Below are positions 36,195-50,240 of a stretch of DNA of 64,000 bases, in pieces. The notes below the pieces were generated by a model, which was not told the origin of the DNA, ran no database searches, and saw nothing but the letters and a program-made list of their open reading frames with translations. The position numbers were made by a program, and so were the translations under genes. Numbering within the stretch: the first letter of the stretch is position 1; the number at the start of each line of letters is the position of its first letter. The stretch is taken from contig OX344764.1 of NCBI GenBank assembly GCA_947034895.1, positions 45,365,348 through 45,429,347 on the forward strand, read 5' to 3'. This DNA comes from Rhytidiadelphus loreus (taxonomy: Eukaryota; Streptophyta; Bryopsida; Hypnales; Hylocomiaceae).

Positions 36195-36604
36195 AGGTAG
36201 TATGCTCTAAAAGTGCTTGCCTTCTTCAAACCGCTCCTATTTGGGGGTGAAAAATGGAAACTAGGTGATCCTTAAATGGACCACCGTAACAATTGAATGC
36301 ATCAAGAAAAAATTATTTTTCTATTGCAAAAGCCAATCACTGCCTTTGATTTCCGCACATTTGTTTACAAATTGCAAGTGAACAAATTTTGGGAGCCCTA
36401 TGGTCACAAATAAGTGCCTATGCCCTGAATCTTTGAAAATTTATAAGTAATTCAAAAATACTTGGAAAAATACAAAACCACTTGTGTTAGTTTCCACATC
36501 CATTTCTCTTTCTCTGAAAAATGATCTAAAAATAATTCTGTCCACTTCAGCCTATGAAAAAGGCGGACCAGCTCTTAAATGGTCGCTTTTAGAGCATACT
36601 ACCT
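36195..36604. mobile_element. 411-bp MITE with TA duplication (copy 2)
   Basis: Near-perfect inverted ends AGGTAGTATGCTCTAAAAG and CTTTTAGAGCATACTACCT, with TA at 36193-36194 and 36605-36606. The paralogous A' segment at about 46050-46065 lacks the element (CATCTACACG, CA, CTGTACTG), an empty site that supports the boundaries and the dinucleotide duplication. Confidence 0.85.
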
Positions 36605-39600
36605 TACTGTACCGAAGGAGAAGGAAAAACTCTGGCACCAAGACCAGAGTAGAGTGAACAAGGGATTAAGGAATTTCACCTTCGAAAAGGGTGCGAAACG
36701 TCCTGTCCTACTGCCTACCGAACCGCGACGCGACGAGAAACCCATCACTCCGAGGGGTGACTTCCACGCATCCTCAAACAAACAAAATCGTAGAGACAGA
36801 TATCACGAACCACAATGAATATCTTATCAGATTAGTGCGTGTGACACTAGCTTATCAAAATGACACCATTTGTAATGTAATTAAACTAGAACAAATCCCA
36901 CTGCAATGCAAAGGCACCAAAAAGGATCGATTCATCAACCTGCAAGATTTCATTGAGAAGTTGCAGGTAGGTGTTAAAGTTCAGAAAGAACAAACGAAGT
37001 AAATGCAATGCAGATGAAAACGTCATACTTTGTGTGGAGATGAAATCTTGACACTATAGGTTGAAATAATACTATATTAAATGACTACTTAATATAAAAT
37101 ATTGTACGCATCGATTAAAAAGAAAAGTCATCTGTCCCCAAATTCTGACAGATAACTTCTTTGCGCATTCAACACTTTCCTAAGACTCTTACTGATTCAG
37201 CCCAATACTGCGTCACCAGCTCCGATGTTTATTCGCGGCAACGAAGCCGTTTCATCTTGCAACGCCATTATTTAGGTCCCGGAGCTAGGATGACTATTCA
37301 TATTGAAGTTGCTTCCTGAGCACGTACTGACAAGCAGCAACGCATTGACACCTTCATCTTCAAAGACACATGGTTGGCCACCGCCACATTCTTTTCCCTG
37401 GAACTTCATCTCCAACGCTAGCTACTTCCCTTCTCTCCAAAAACTTCAAGATTCTGAAAGCTGTAATGTTTCTTATTGCATGACAATTGATTTGAAATCC
37501 TGTGAGTGGTCTCGATTCACGCCCAGGATACCCCTCCTTCCGAAAGCAGTAAAACGTACCTCCCCAGCACATGTAATGGCTCACAATTTTGTGCCCTGCC
37601 ACATGTCAGAAATAGTAAAGAGGAAAGAAAAATGAGTTGTCCGGAGCACCATTTAAAAAGCGGTAATTAAAAAATTGTTGATTTAGAAAGACTACTTTCG
37701 CGAGTCTTTTTTATACAAAAGCTCATCAAATATTCTCTCCTTCAGTTTACCCTGATAGACTTGAAGGCTCTGAGAAACTTGTGAATACTTACATTGCCCA
37801 TAACTTTTTCATAATATGATTATATGACACAGAAATGTTGGACGTTCATGTAAGAAAACGACTTGAAATACCTGTAAAAATCAGCCAAGCTCGCCACCGC
37901 TCAATCTTCAACCAGAGGAGGGCAAAGTCTGTGTACAATCTCTTGGTATTCCTTCTGAATTGGGTGTCCTCCGACCACAATGCCGTCTCCCAAATCAGTC
38001 TCAGGTGGCGCTTCTAGTCGCATCTCATATCCAAGAGAGAAATCATCACCAGGCTCACCACCAGGCTCACCACCGGGCTCACCACCGCAGCACCACCACG
38101 CCATACGTCCCCAAATGGCCCCCATTGCTGATAGATCGAGACAGGGATAGACTTAGCTGTAGAGGCACACCACCTCCAACCTAACATAAATAAAAAAGAT
38201 TCGTCTGAACCCGGAAAAAGAAAGCCATAGAACGAAGGGAAAAAAACACGAAAAAGGAGATTGAAACACCCTAGCTAGACATCGGTGCGTGTGCCTCTGC
38301 CTGATGCCTACGAACCATGAATCAGGACCGAAATTGTTCGGAAAGGAAAAAATATGAATACTGACTCTGATCACAACAACCAAGCGCGCACACAGTTCAC
38401 ATTGTCACTCTCCATCACTGATTCCAGGTAAGCAGCATGAGAGCGACTATTAGTGGCTAGTCTCCGTCATACCAGGCACAGTGTGCTACAAGATTTCTAG
38501 GAAGTACAAACTCTCATCAAAATTCAAGCAGTTCAATAAACAAGGTTGGCTTTGGTTTTCACACAAAAATCATGGATACGCATTTGGTCAATCCTTGAAG
38601 AGGGGGTTTCCGTGATACTAAAGAGATGCCATACGTTGGATTACTGTTCAGTTCGTCTTAGCAGCGAATTCATCTGAAGATTCAGCTAGCTACAAGGGAA
38701 CCTAATAGTCACAAGCTAAAATTTACTGATACCTATGCCTCACTAATGAAAACCGGGAATGAAAATCATGGAAGGATTAAGAAATCTTTCCACGTAGAAA
38801 TGGATCCAACGAACTAGAATAAAAAAATTACAACTGAATTATGAACAACATTATATCTTAGTTTGTTGTACACTCAATCTCGGACTTCTAAGAAAAAAAC
38901 TTACACCGGGAGAAAACAAATTCTGCTATAGCTCCAAAACCACACCCATTTGTTTGCAAAAAAATCTACACCAAGCACAGCGATGGCGACGGTTGAGTAC
39001 CTCTCAACCAAAGCACTGCCACCGACAGCCAAAGTTTCGTGTTTGACCAAAGATTCACCATAACCAAACCCATCTCAGTCAACATCACACTCAAGATGAA
39101 GAATAACAGACAGAGACTCTCTTGCAGGGTGGCGGGGTTCTGAGAGCGATGGCCAAGATGAAACGGTAATCGAACGGTACTTCGATCTAGTTCCAACGTG
39201 ACTGCGTGGGAATGTCTGGGAAAAATGCATGTACTGTACACAGATAAATGAGACAACGGTGATGAAGCCGCCAAGGGGCATGCGTATGTGTGGAACTGGA
39301 ATTTTCAATTTCATTGAACCCATCTACGAAGTTGGCATGACCGATGGAACGCTTTCTGTCAATTTGGTCTCATTCCGCCTCCAAACAAATCTACTGTACA
39401 ACTTGGAGAAGAGATACGGCACATAACATTCAGTAGCATGCATTGTCACTGCCTTGGCTCTACAGTAGATATTCCACAGCCGCCAACCGAAGGTGCATGC
39501 GTATGCTGTGGAATATTCCACATCCGTACTTCATCAGTAGCTAATTGGACAGATGGAGGCTCAATGTGATGAACAGGGTGCATGAAGGAAGGCAGTGGGT

Positions 39601-39809
39601 ATGAAGGCTACTGAATGAATGTTATGGAAGGGAAAGGGCTCACCTGTACTTTCAGCCAGTGTTTTTTCTTTTCAATTTTTTAGGCAACGCAAAAAGCGAT
39701 CACAAGTACAGTTTGTGGTGAATAATGAAGCTATTTACATGCATCGACATGGACAAAACAGACAAAACGTGGTTGACAGAATACATATGACAATAACATA
39801 AGACTTTCA

Positions 39810-41590
39810 GTGCTCGTAGACCTAGCTGCGAATGCGATTCCTATGCTCCAACGTCAGCTCTTGCTGAAGCATGCCTCGACGATGAGGACCGACAAAAGCT
39901 TGTTGTCGTTGCTGGCAGTCTTGTACTGTGACTTTGCAATGAAATTCCATTTCATTTGTTTCCCCAAAACAAAAAAAGAGCTCTTATCCAAAGACTCACC
40001 GAAGACTCTCATTAGGTCCCTAGTATGTACCCATGCACAAAATGAAATAATGGAACGCCTTCGAAGTTAACAGATATTTTGTTAAAATGACAATATTCCA
40101 CAAACTTGGCACTTATAGGTTTAGACAATGTGGTCTGAAATGTAAACCATTCCTAGAAAATGAATGGAAAAATGGCAAAAGAGTACCACTATTTAAACTA
40201 AATATCCGGAACTGTTCCGCAATGTATTGTAAGTACAGACAACTGAGACAAGAGACTTCGCCATACTCCTAAGAAAATTTTCTGAACTTTTTTGACTTGC
40301 CCCTTTTCATCTCTGCGGGCATTGCATATTTTCGTACTCACACTGTCCTTCGCCAAATTCGATGTGTAAGGCAACCCTAACTACAACTAAGAGGATTCTA
40401 ACCTATATAATCGTGATCTTCAGTCTCAATCTTTACATGAACCCAAAAGTACAGATCTAAACAATCTCTCTCAATTAATCGTCTCAGCAGAGTAATCAAC
40501 AACGCTCTGACTCACGGCAATTTCAATTACATACGCAAGTTTTCTAATTGCTTCAAATGGGATATATGCAAAAGTGCATTAATTTGTTCATTTTCTTTAT
40601 ATATTATGTACAACATTTAGCTTACAGTAGGTGTAGATTTACATATTTCAGCACCAAATTCTGCAAGACTTTGCCATGTTAACAGAAAACTGTCAATTGA
40701 AATGGCATTCCCTTTCAAACTAAACACTAATTGTGATATCTGCTCAACACTGAACATCCATATCTAATGCAAAACACGAATTAAAGTAACAAAAGCAGAA
40801 GACTTACAGTGAGAACAGGTCTCGGAGTCATAGGCTGCAGCTCCGCTTGGGCCAATCGGCGAATGCGTCAACCTAAAGCAAGTACAACATCTACGATGAA
40901 AAGCTATCATGGGTCGATTGAACTCAGATCCGGAGAGTGAATTCCCAAGACCTGCTGCGTCCTTTGACTCACACTAGCTGGAGCAGCTGTGTTTCCTGAT
41001 AATTGAGTTAAGTACTCCGACTACTCCGACTACTCCGGATATAAAAGTAATCCGAACATAAAGCACGTGCATGTTAACCACCGACTACAAAGGCGGTGTC
41101 AATCATTTTTCGTTTTCCGAAATATCACGAGGTTTTTTTATTGGATATTTTTGTGCCGGTGGTGTCCGAAAAGTCACCGAAGACTCTCATTAGATTTCTA
41201 GTATGTACTTCATCTGTAGATTTTGAAATTGGATCCGAGCTGTAGACCAAATAACGGGACGCATTTCCTGGAATTTTTTTTGACTGTATACCGTCATACA
41301 CGATTTGCCCCTCAAACGGGGGCGGTTGCGGCCGCCCTCACCCTACGCAACCTCCGTTAGCTCCGTTAGCTCCCGTTGAACGATCGGCAAATCATGTGTC
41401 ACGGTATGCAGTCAAAAATTTCTAGGAAATGCCCGCGAAGTTTCGTCTCTGTCTCGAAATTGCGTAACTCCCAAGGCGCCCACCTGCGTTCCATTACAGT
41501 ATTCGATTTTTTGCCTTGGGGGGGCGAGCTCACAAATCTACAGCACGGGTCCAATTTCAAATTCCACCGACTGGGTACACACTAGAAAGC
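39810..41590 (-). repeat. 5'-exon/splice-donor cassette, copy B3 (inverted)
   Basis: Reverse-orientation copy of the cassette upstream of the F-box gene. On the minus strand it reads CTCACT followed by donor GTAAGTC at 40807, with the same downstream sequence as 24400-24990 and 25520-25900. A duplicate exon-like piece also lies at about 39830-39900. The A segment lies downstream on the minus strand. Confidence 0.6.
40077..40200. mobile_element. Partial 4-bp-TSD MITE
   Basis: ATTTTGTTAAAATGACAATATTCCAC and the following TGGTCTGAAATGTA block match the interior and one end of the family. The opposite end is lost. Confidence 0.45.
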
Positions 41591-41645
41591 AACTGCTGAC
41601 TGAACCGACTAAACCGACTGCTGACTGCTGACTGAACCGACTGCT
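41589..41645. repeat. Short tandem repeat
   Basis: Irregular copies of ACTGCTGACTGAACCG. A smaller TACTCCGAC repeat lies at about 41012-41037. Confidence 0.7.
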
Positions 41646-41649
41646 TTCA

Positions 41650-43891
41650 AACATTATCTTGACCTAAATATCCATAAAAAGGGGGGTTTGTACCCTTTTT
41701 TTTTCTTTTTTCTTTTTTGCCACGTCTGTGGTGCTGGCAAAAATAGAGCAATGTTTTCCCCAACAAAAGCAACGTCTAGCAATAGAAGGGTGGCAAATGA
41801 GAAGAGGCAATTTTCTAAGCAATGTTTAATGAGAGAACGTCCAAGTATTATGTTCCCAATGCGGTTCACTTCCTTTGTTTCTTTATAATACGGTTAGATT
41901 ATCATGAATAAGGATTTGCAAGTGGGACCTATCAACTTTTTACCCTAGAATATGTTTTGGGGTCATTGAGGAGGTTGGATTTGGATACCAAATGCGCCAC
42001 AAATTCCCTCAACTATCAATCTACAATGTGTGTTGTCACTCTTTGCTTGGGGTGCGGTTTGTTATGGTATTTGTGTTGTGAATTCCTCTTTCATTTGCAC
42101 CGAATAAATAAATGAAATTCAATTTGAAAAAATAAAGATGGACATTGAAAAGTTCATTGATAATGAATTGCCTTTGATTGTGGTGGGCGCTTCTTTAAAC
42201 CTAAAAAGACATTGGCAAGCTTGATGAGCCTTTTGAAAGTAAAATCCTGAATTAACTCCTAAAGGACCATTGTCCCTTTGGGGGACAAATGGGATTTTCG
42301 GCAAGTACCTAGAGGCTGAATTTTTTTCCTGATTTTTTAAAACTTTTTTGGAAGATAGAAAAATTGATTAGCTTCATGGGAATATTTCTTTTTTTTCAAT
42401 CGGTACTCGGGAACAAAATTTATGCCCCAATCAACTCAAAATAAGGAAGAGAAGGCAGGAAAAAACATTCAAAATTTGAATATTTTGTTTTTTGAATTTT
42501 TTTTCTCATAGGTTATATTTCTTTCTACATGGAAAGCTTTTATTCATTTCATTTGGATTTGTTATGAGAAAGTTATGGACAATCTTGTTTTTTAGGCAAT
42601 TAGAGCATCTTTTAAAAAAAATAACTTGTAGGATTCATTTCTAATTGCAATTTTTACAATTTTTCAAAAATAAAAGTTTCACGTGGTTTAGTTTGTTTCT
42701 TAGAAAAATCTCATCATTGGAATTAGTGCATTTTAATTCCATTTTAGAGATATTTAGAATTTAGAATTTCTTTCTATCTCATATCTACTTCTACTTAATA
42801 AATTTTAAAGAATAAAAATTATTTTTATTTTATTTTATTTTTTCCCTAAACTCTCAACTCGATTCTCCACAATAAAGATTTAAAGTTCAAAACTGTGTAG
42901 TACAAAAAATTTAATTGAAGAAGGTTGAAAGTCATACTCTAATCCCGCAATGTGTTGAAAATTAAACTTGTTTTTTTTCACTTTAAATGCAGATATCTTG
43001 CAATTTGATAAGTCAAATTTCTAAAAAAATTTACACATATTTTCATACTAGTTAGGCATAAGCTCCTATAGTTAGATGTGCAAAAAAAACAATTTTCAAA
43101 TTTATTTACTCTTTGCTATAGAAATGGCAGTTTTGAGTGTTTCTTCACAGAAAAAAGGCTTTGGTCCTTTACGGGTTAAAACATACTTCTTGAATTAAAA
43201 TGTATTCAAGCTTAAACAAAAGAATTGTAGTTCAAGACCTCTGTTTTTACTTGATTTTCAATGTTTTCAAAATTGTTGAAATTGCAATTTCTATGACACT
43301 TTCAAGATTGCATCTTGAAAGGTAGAAGATAAAAGGTTGTTGAATTTTTTTGATGGAATCCCTCTTTGTGTAAGCTGTAGGAATGCATCAATTATTCCAT
43401 GATGAGTGTCACTTTTATTTCCATTTTTCATGAAAATGTCATCCTATATTGAGCATTCATGTAAGTACTATGATTTTTAGAAAAGAAATTTCTTTAAAAA
43501 AACTTATAAAAAATGATTCTTATATTTATAATTATGAAAAAAGAGTTTAAAATTTAGAGATATATTTGTACATGTGAAATGAACCAAAATTTTCAAGAAA
43601 AATACAAAAAAACAACCTTATAAAAGGTTGTCATTAGTCTTTAGTTTGAGGCCTTAATTGCCAGTATGAGCACCTCTTTTCCCATATTCTCACTCACTGG
43701 CCTTGCTTGGCCTGTCCTATGCGGCAGTTCATATTTTGAGAAGCTGTTGTGTTAAGCTTAGCTATTTTGCTGTCATTGCAACAATTTCCTTCTTTTTTTG
43801 GCCTCTCTGTCATCTTTGTTGGTGAAAATCTTTGTCACCAAATTGGAATTTGCCACTCCATCTTTGCATGCAAGTTCCTATAAGCAAATAT
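41650..43891. other. AT-rich DNA, no gene seen
   Basis: Both strands are heavily stopped. No repeat boundary or RNA gene was recognised. Confidence 0.5.
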
Positions 43892-44212
43892 ATGGGGGAT
43901 TTCATTAAAATGGCAGTATTTTGTGTGCCATTTTCAAGTTGCTTGGTCTGAACCGTAAAAGTGACATCTAGGATAGGTACAAATTTCAAAGATCTTGGAT
44001 TTATGTAGATTTCAGAAATCTCGGACTTCAATAGATTTCAAACAATGCAATCTGAACTAAGAAAGTGCCATCTATTATACATGTAGATTTCAAAAATTTA
44101 GGAATGGTATAGATTTAAGAAATCTAGGACATTTGTACATTTCAGATTGCTTGGACTAAACTATAAAAACTGCCAAAGTTGTGGAATTTCACCATTTAAA
44201 CTAAATTGCCAT
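43892..44212. mobile_element. 4-bp-TSD MITE, 321-bp form
   Basis: The left end is ATGGGGGATTTCATTAAAAT and the right end is CTAAATTGCCAT. A perfect ATAT duplication lies at 43888-43891 and 44213-44216. Interior blocks match the 31549 copy. Confidence 0.8.
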
Positions 44213-44673
44213 ATATGTGAAATTTGAAAAAGTCAAACTTACATTTATTTCAATTCATGAAAACTAATGGTCTTGTAAATGTGAAGTAAACAATGAATAT
44301 TTTATATTTTCATATCATTCAAAATGATAATTCTTCTTACAATTAAATTTATACACAATTTTTTGGATGCTATGTGTGCATCTAAATATAATAAAATATA
44401 GTATCATTACATATTTTGTATAATTAACACAATAATCTCCTGTACATTTCTACAATGTTAGAGCAAATCAATTGTATGAATGTGATTTATAGATTCTATA
44501 CTATATGTCATTCCTTGTAATTTTTTATTTTCACATGTACAAGAACTTCATATAATGAATTTAGTACACACTTCACCACTCAAAATCCTTTGACTTCATG
44601 ATGTTTAGCCCCATTTAATTTAGTAATTTTAAAATAATAATAGTAACAAAAACAATACAAATTTTTTAGAAAA

Positions 44674-44796
44674 ATGGGCAATTTCGTTAAAATGGTGGTA
44701 TTCCATGTGCCATTTTTAGACGGCCCAATCTAAACTATAAAAATGACATCTAAGACTAGTATAGATTTAACAAACCATTTTAACAGAATTGCCCAT
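44674..44796. mobile_element. 4-bp-TSD MITE, 123-bp form
   Basis: Ends ATGGGCAATTTCGTTAAAAT and TTTTAACAGAATTGCCCAT are flanked by AAAA (44670-44673 and 44797-44800). The A-rich surroundings make this duplication less informative. Confidence 0.75.
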
Positions 44797-44999
44797 AAAA
44801 AAATTTATTTTATTTTATTTTATTTTATTTTATAAATATTGTCAAATTACAAATTTTCCTGTTAACTCTTTAGAAACTATATATATTATTGGTAGTTTGA
44901 TAAAATATTAAAATTTCAATAAGAAAGATAATTTTTTATAGTTAATTTAAGATTTTAAAAATTGATTGGAAGAAAATCAACGATCAACAACTCAATTGT

Positions 45000-45296
45000 A
45001 TGGGCAATTTTGTTAAAATGGCAAAATTTTGCAACTTTGACAATTTTTCTAGTTCAGATCGGATGGTCTGGAATGTACAACTATTCTAGATTTCTTAAAT
45101 CTATGTCATTCTTAGATGTGTGAAATCTACAAGTGTCATAGATGGCACTTTCATAGTTCAAACTACATGGTCTGAAATCTATAAAAGTCTTAGATTTCTG
45201 AAATCTATGTCTTGTCCTAGATGTCACTTTTATAGTTCAGACCAAGTGGTTTGAAAATGGCACACAAAATACCGCCATTTTAACAAAATTCCCAAT
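45000..45296. mobile_element. 4-bp-TSD MITE, 297-bp form
   Basis: Ends ATGGGCAATTTTGTTAAAAT and TTTTAACAAAATTCCCAAT are flanked by ATTGT on both sides (44995-44999 and 45297-45301). This is 4 or 5 bp depending on whether one base belongs to the element. Confidence 0.75.
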
Positions 45297-45459
45297 ATTG
45301 TACAACCACTTACTTGATGTTCCATATAATGTAATTTGTTTTGACTTTAGTTAGTAGAAATCAACAATAGGCAAGCAATGATATTAAGAAACCACAATAC
45401 TCAAAAACCTGACAAAAATAAAGGAACAAAACCAAAAGGGACTAGTACGATGGGACAGA

Positions 45460-48400
45460 GGGGGAGTATAATGTAATGTGGAGACGGAGTTTTGAGGAGA
45501 CAGTGGGAGTATGAGATGTAGTGGTCAATGGTAGGTGGGTTATTTCTTAGTGCAGATCATGTAAAGTGGTTGTAGAGTTTGGCTTTTTAATCAATTTCTG
45601 AAGAGTACTATGTACTAGGTGGAAAAATTTATGGCAATTTTGTTATTACTGAAGTATTTTATGAATACGAAAGCTAATTATTATATGAAACAAACATCTT
45701 GGAACAGCAGCATCTGCAAGCAGTGATTCAGTGAATGATGGATTGGTTTGGGTGGCTACAACTTGATCCAGCAAACAGCAATTGGAGGGCTCATACCCAT
45801 TTCATTGTCACATAGTCATTTGGTGTCTAAACGTCTACAAACGTTAAACGTTGCAGTAAGATTTACCAATTTTCTTAAAATTCACCAAAGTTTCACCAGA
45901 ATTCAAGACTACGAACACTACACTTCCTCCCCACACTCGACTCTACTTCCCGACAAGGTGCATACAATACAAGGCAGAGTGATAGAACGCAACACAAAAG
46001 CTACACCATAACAGAGCAAGTCACATCATTAAAACATACCTAAGCGCATCTACACGCACTGTACTGTATTGAAATAAAGAAGGAAACTCTGGCACCAAGA
46101 CCAGAGCAGAGTGAATAACGAATTAAGGAATTTCACCTTCGAGTGAGGAAACGGTGCGGAACGTCACTCCGAGGGTGTGAAACCCGTCACTCCGAGGGGT
46201 GACTTCCACGCATCCTCAAACAAACAAAATCATAGAGACAGATATTACGAACTAAAATGGAAAATATTATGAGATTAGAGCGAGTGACACTAGCTTATCG
46301 ATCAAAATGACACGATTCCGGTAACGTATTTTAAACTAGAACAAACTAATCCCACTGCAATGCGATTTCAACATAAAGGATGGATTTCATTGAGAAGTTG
46401 CAGGTAGGTGTTAAAGTTTAGAAAGAACAAACGAAGTAAATGCAATGCAGATGAAAACGTCATACTTTGTGTGAAGGAGGAAATCTTGACACTTGCAGGC
46501 TGAAATAATACTATATTAAATTACTACTTAATATACGCATCGATTAAAATGAAAAGTCATCTGTCCCCAAATCATGAATATATGATAGATAACTTCCTCC
46601 GTCGATAACTTCCTTGTGCATTCAACTCTTTCCTCAGAGTCTTATTGATTTAGTCCAATACTGCGTCGCCGGCTGCGATGATCATTCGCGGCAACGAGGC
46701 CATTTCATCTAGGAATGGCATTATTTAGGTCCCGGAGAACGGCTTTTCATATTGAAGTTGGCTTCCCGCGCACTGACAAGCAGCAGCGCATTGACATCTT
46801 CATCTTCAAAGACACATGGTTGGCCACCGCCACATTCTCCTCCCTGGAACTTCATCCCCAATGCTAGCTACTTCCCCTCAGTCTCCAACTACTTCGCATG
46901 AAAGCTGTAAAATGAACCTCCCCGGCTCGAGTAATGTTTCAGAGTTTTCACATTCAGACAAAAAACGTCTGATGCTACAACACGACGTAGCTCAATGGTC
47001 TACATACATAAATCATCGCATGACAATTGATTTGAAATCCTGTGAGTGGTGCCGATTCACGCCCAGGATACCCCTCCTCCCGAAAGCAGTAAAATGTCCC
47101 TCCCCAGCACATGTAATGGTTCACAATTTTATGCCTGCCACATGTCAGAAATAGTCAAGAGGAAAGAAAAATGAGCACCATTTAAAAAGCGGTAATTAAA
47201 AAATTGCTGATTTAGGAAGACTGCTTTCTCGAGTCTTTTTTATACAAGAACTCATCAAATATCCTCTCTGAGAAACTTATGAATGATCAATTCCTCATTC
47301 TTGAAAGTGTTCTTATCCCTATTTGAAGAACCTCTTTGAAAGGAAGAAAATAGAAATCATGTAGAGCATATCAAAAGGATATAAAAGCTTTCACCTAATA
47401 AATATAATATTCATCCTCTTCGTAAATTTGAAACTTTGCTTATAAACTCCATCTTTCACATCGTTGCAGGCTGTTTTCACCTAGAACTCTCGAAGACGAA
47501 GAAAAGTTTTCTTCGTTCCGATTGCTTCACGTTTGAAGAGCAAGTAGAAAAGGAAGAACACAAGGGGATTTAGGTTGACAAGTACTTTGATAGCATTTCA
47601 TTCTTTTCTTTTTAACCTATCCCTCAAACGACTCTATGAATTTGACACCCGTTTTGCCCATATCCATATGCTAAAAGAACTCATATTTAATATGATTATA
47701 TGACACAGAAATGTTGGACGTTCATGTAAGAAAACGACTTGAGGTACCGACATGTGAAAATCAGCCAAGCTCGGCACCGTTCAATCTTCAACCAGAGGAG
47801 GGCAAAGTCCGTGTACGATCTTTTGGTATTCCGTCTGAATTGGGTGTCCTCCCACTACAATGCCGTTTCCCAAATCGGTCTCATGTTGCACATCTAGTCG
47901 CATCTCATATCCAAGAGCGAAATTATCACCAGGCTCACCACCGGAGCAGCACCACGCCATACGTCCCCAAATGGTCCCCATTGCATATAGATCGAGACAG
48001 GGTTAGAGTACTTAGTACCCTGTACATGCACACCAAAAATCAAGCAGTTCCGTAAACAAGGTTGGCTTTGGTTTTCACACAAAATCATGGATACGCACTC
48101 GGTCAATTCATGAAGAGGGGGTTTCCGTGATACTAAAGAGATGCCATACGGCGGATTACTGTTGAGTGTTGAGTTCGTCTAAGCAGCGAATTCATCTGAA
48201 GATTCAGCCAAGAAGTAACCTAATTGTCCACAGGCTAAAAATTCCGGATACCTTTGCCTCACCAATGAAAATGGAAGGAATAAGAAATCTTTCCACGTAT
48301 AAATGGATCCAACGAACTCGAATAAAAATATTACAACTAAATTAAAAACAACAACATCTGTACACTCAATCTCGGACTTCTAAAAAAAAATTTACACCGA

Positions 48401-49020
48401 CAGGAAACCAAATATGCCATAGCTCCAAAATCACACCCATTTATTCGCAAAAAAATCTACACCAATCCCAGCGATGGCGACGGTTGAGTATCTCTCAACC
48501 AAAGCATTGCCACCGACAGCCAAAGTTTCGTCTTTGACCAAAGATTCGCCATATCCAACCTATCTCATCAATCAACATCACACTCACGAGGAAGAACAAC
48601 AGAAGTCTCCATCAGAGACTCTCTTGCAGGGTAGGTTTTGAGAGCGACGGCCAAGATGAATCGGGAATCGAGCGGTACTTTAGTTCCGACGTGACTGCGT
48701 GGGAATGTCTGGGAAAAGTGCATGTACTGAGACAACGGTGATGAAGCCGCCAAGAGGCATACGTATGACTGTGTAGAACTCGAATTTTCAATTTCATTGA
48801 CCCCATCTACGATATTGTCAAGACCGTTGGAACGCTTATTGACAATTTGGTCTCCGCATCCAAATAAATCTACTGTACAACTTGCAGAAGAGATACGGTA
48901 AGGGAAAGTGCTCACCTGGACCTTGCAGTGAGTGGTTTTTTTCTTTTCATTTTTTATAGGCAGCGCAGAAAGCGATCTCAAGTGGAGTGCTGAATGGTGA
49001 AGCTATCCAGGCATCGACAT
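45460..49020. repeat. Segmental duplication, copy A'
   Basis: Colinear with 34740-39650. It has its own insert of about 350 bases at about 47290-47680. Open stretches aligned with copy A (for example 47781-47981 minus against 37901-38125 minus) differ mostly by amino-acid-changing substitutions, so they do not look like conserved coding exons. Confidence 0.75.
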
Positions 49021-49500
49021 GGATGAAACAGATGAAAGAACAAGTATGACAAAAACAGAAGACTTACAATGATAATTAACAAGTCTCGTAGTCCTAGCTG
49101 CAGCTACACTTAATTGGGCCAGTCGGCGAATGCAATTCCAATGCTCCAGCGTCAGCTCTTGCTGAAGCAAACCTCGACGTTGAGGGCCGATCGAAACTTC
49201 AAGTCGTTGCTAGCTAACAAATTCAGTTGAACTCTAGAACAAACTAGCTCATGGGTTGCATTCCCAACCTGTGCATCGACAGGAATTCGATCTAATCGAT
49301 TGTTACTTACTTAGATCTAAAGCTGCAAACTGTACAATGCGATCAAAGCTATCAAGCTAGGGTCGATTGGATTCAGATCCAGAGAGTGAATTCCGAGCTG
49401 AGTACGTACTGGAGCTGTGTTTCCTAATAGTTCAAAAGTGCGATCAACTACTCATATATATATAATCAAGTGCTGGAGCACGCCTCAACCCTGTTACGAC
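49021..49500 (-). repeat. 5'-exon/splice-donor cassette, copy B4 (inverted)
   Basis: On the minus strand the exon-like part at 49070-49220 matches 24260-24395 and ends ATT followed by GTAAGTC at 49067. It precedes the A' segment in the same orientation as B3 precedes A. Confidence 0.6.
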
Positions 49501-49939
49501 GCGGTGGCGTAAAATGTGCTCGATGAAATGCATTCTCACGAAGAGGATCTAGATACCCCTTTCCCGGCCTTTTCCGTGCCAACACGGCGCCACAAAATTA
49601 AAAATCTTTTCAATATATAATAATGGGAAGTCAACCATGCTGAATTGCTTATTCCGCCGCATTGAGGTGTTGGTTGTGGTTACGTTATGAACTTCTAACA
49701 GATCCATGCGGATGAAAACTACTTTTGAGCGAAATGAATGCTACAGAGTTAGCGTGTGAGTGTTTTTTGGAACCGTACCTGCCACATGCCGGCCTTGACA
49801 GCAGTGGCGCACTTGAGGGACGGGGTCTGACTGGATCAAACTTGTCGGAGTGGCGAAAATTCGCCTAAAGATTGAATGACCTCAATCTGTAGACATTAAT
49901 TTCGGTGTTCTTTCAGTTGGGAAATATCAACCGACTCAT

Positions 49940-50240
49940 CAATCACGCCGGCTCTTCGCACAATCATGCACACCGACTCGATCGATCATCAACCGATGGA
50001 CCTATCCACGAGTTCCGTGGAGAGCTCGCAAAGGGTGACTGAGACGGCAACTGCCCCGTTGCGGCCAATCTCGTCTTCCGGCATGCATATTCGAGCTTTG
50101 TACATCGTCGAAACTTCCAGGAGGAAATGTCTGTCTGCGATGTTTCTTGTCTGTGTCTCTCTGAGATCAACCAGCCTACGAAAGGCCCATGAAAGACACC
50201 TGCTGTAGGGAATGTGTGAATGACCCCATGAAAGTCTAGA
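49940..50240. repeat. Inverted duplicate of 62400-62740
   Basis: The minus strand here matches the plus strand at 62400-62740, through CTCGAATATGCATGCCGGAA and GCAACGGGGCAGTTGCCGTC. A 31-codon frame on the minus strand (MPEDEIGRNGAVAV...) is open here but frameshifted by a 4-base insertion in the other copy. Function unknown. Confidence 0.65.

Larger units (their letters stand above)
34740..39650. repeat. Segmental duplication, copy A
   Basis: Colinear with 45460-49020 (copy A') and, for about 36720-37220, with 52150-52930 (copy A''). Stretches of high similarity alternate with indels. Copy A holds an extra stretch of roughly 900 bases at about 35240-36140 (with a foldback and a 411-bp MITE) and a further MITE at 36195 that A' lacks. 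The inverted 5'-exon cassette at about 39830-40870 suggests it was once a minus-strand transcription unit, but no coding exon is convincing. Confidence 0.75.

Noticed and set aside
37901..38125. Minus-strand frame conserved in position with 47781-47981, possible coding exon
   Set aside because: Aligned codons differ at about 13 places that change the amino acid against about 4 silent changes, so it is not under coding constraint. The length difference is a 12-base repeat unit change.
46816..47154. Plus-strand frame matching 37303-37635
   Set aside because: The two copies are similar only in the last third and are frameshifted elsewhere; no domain.
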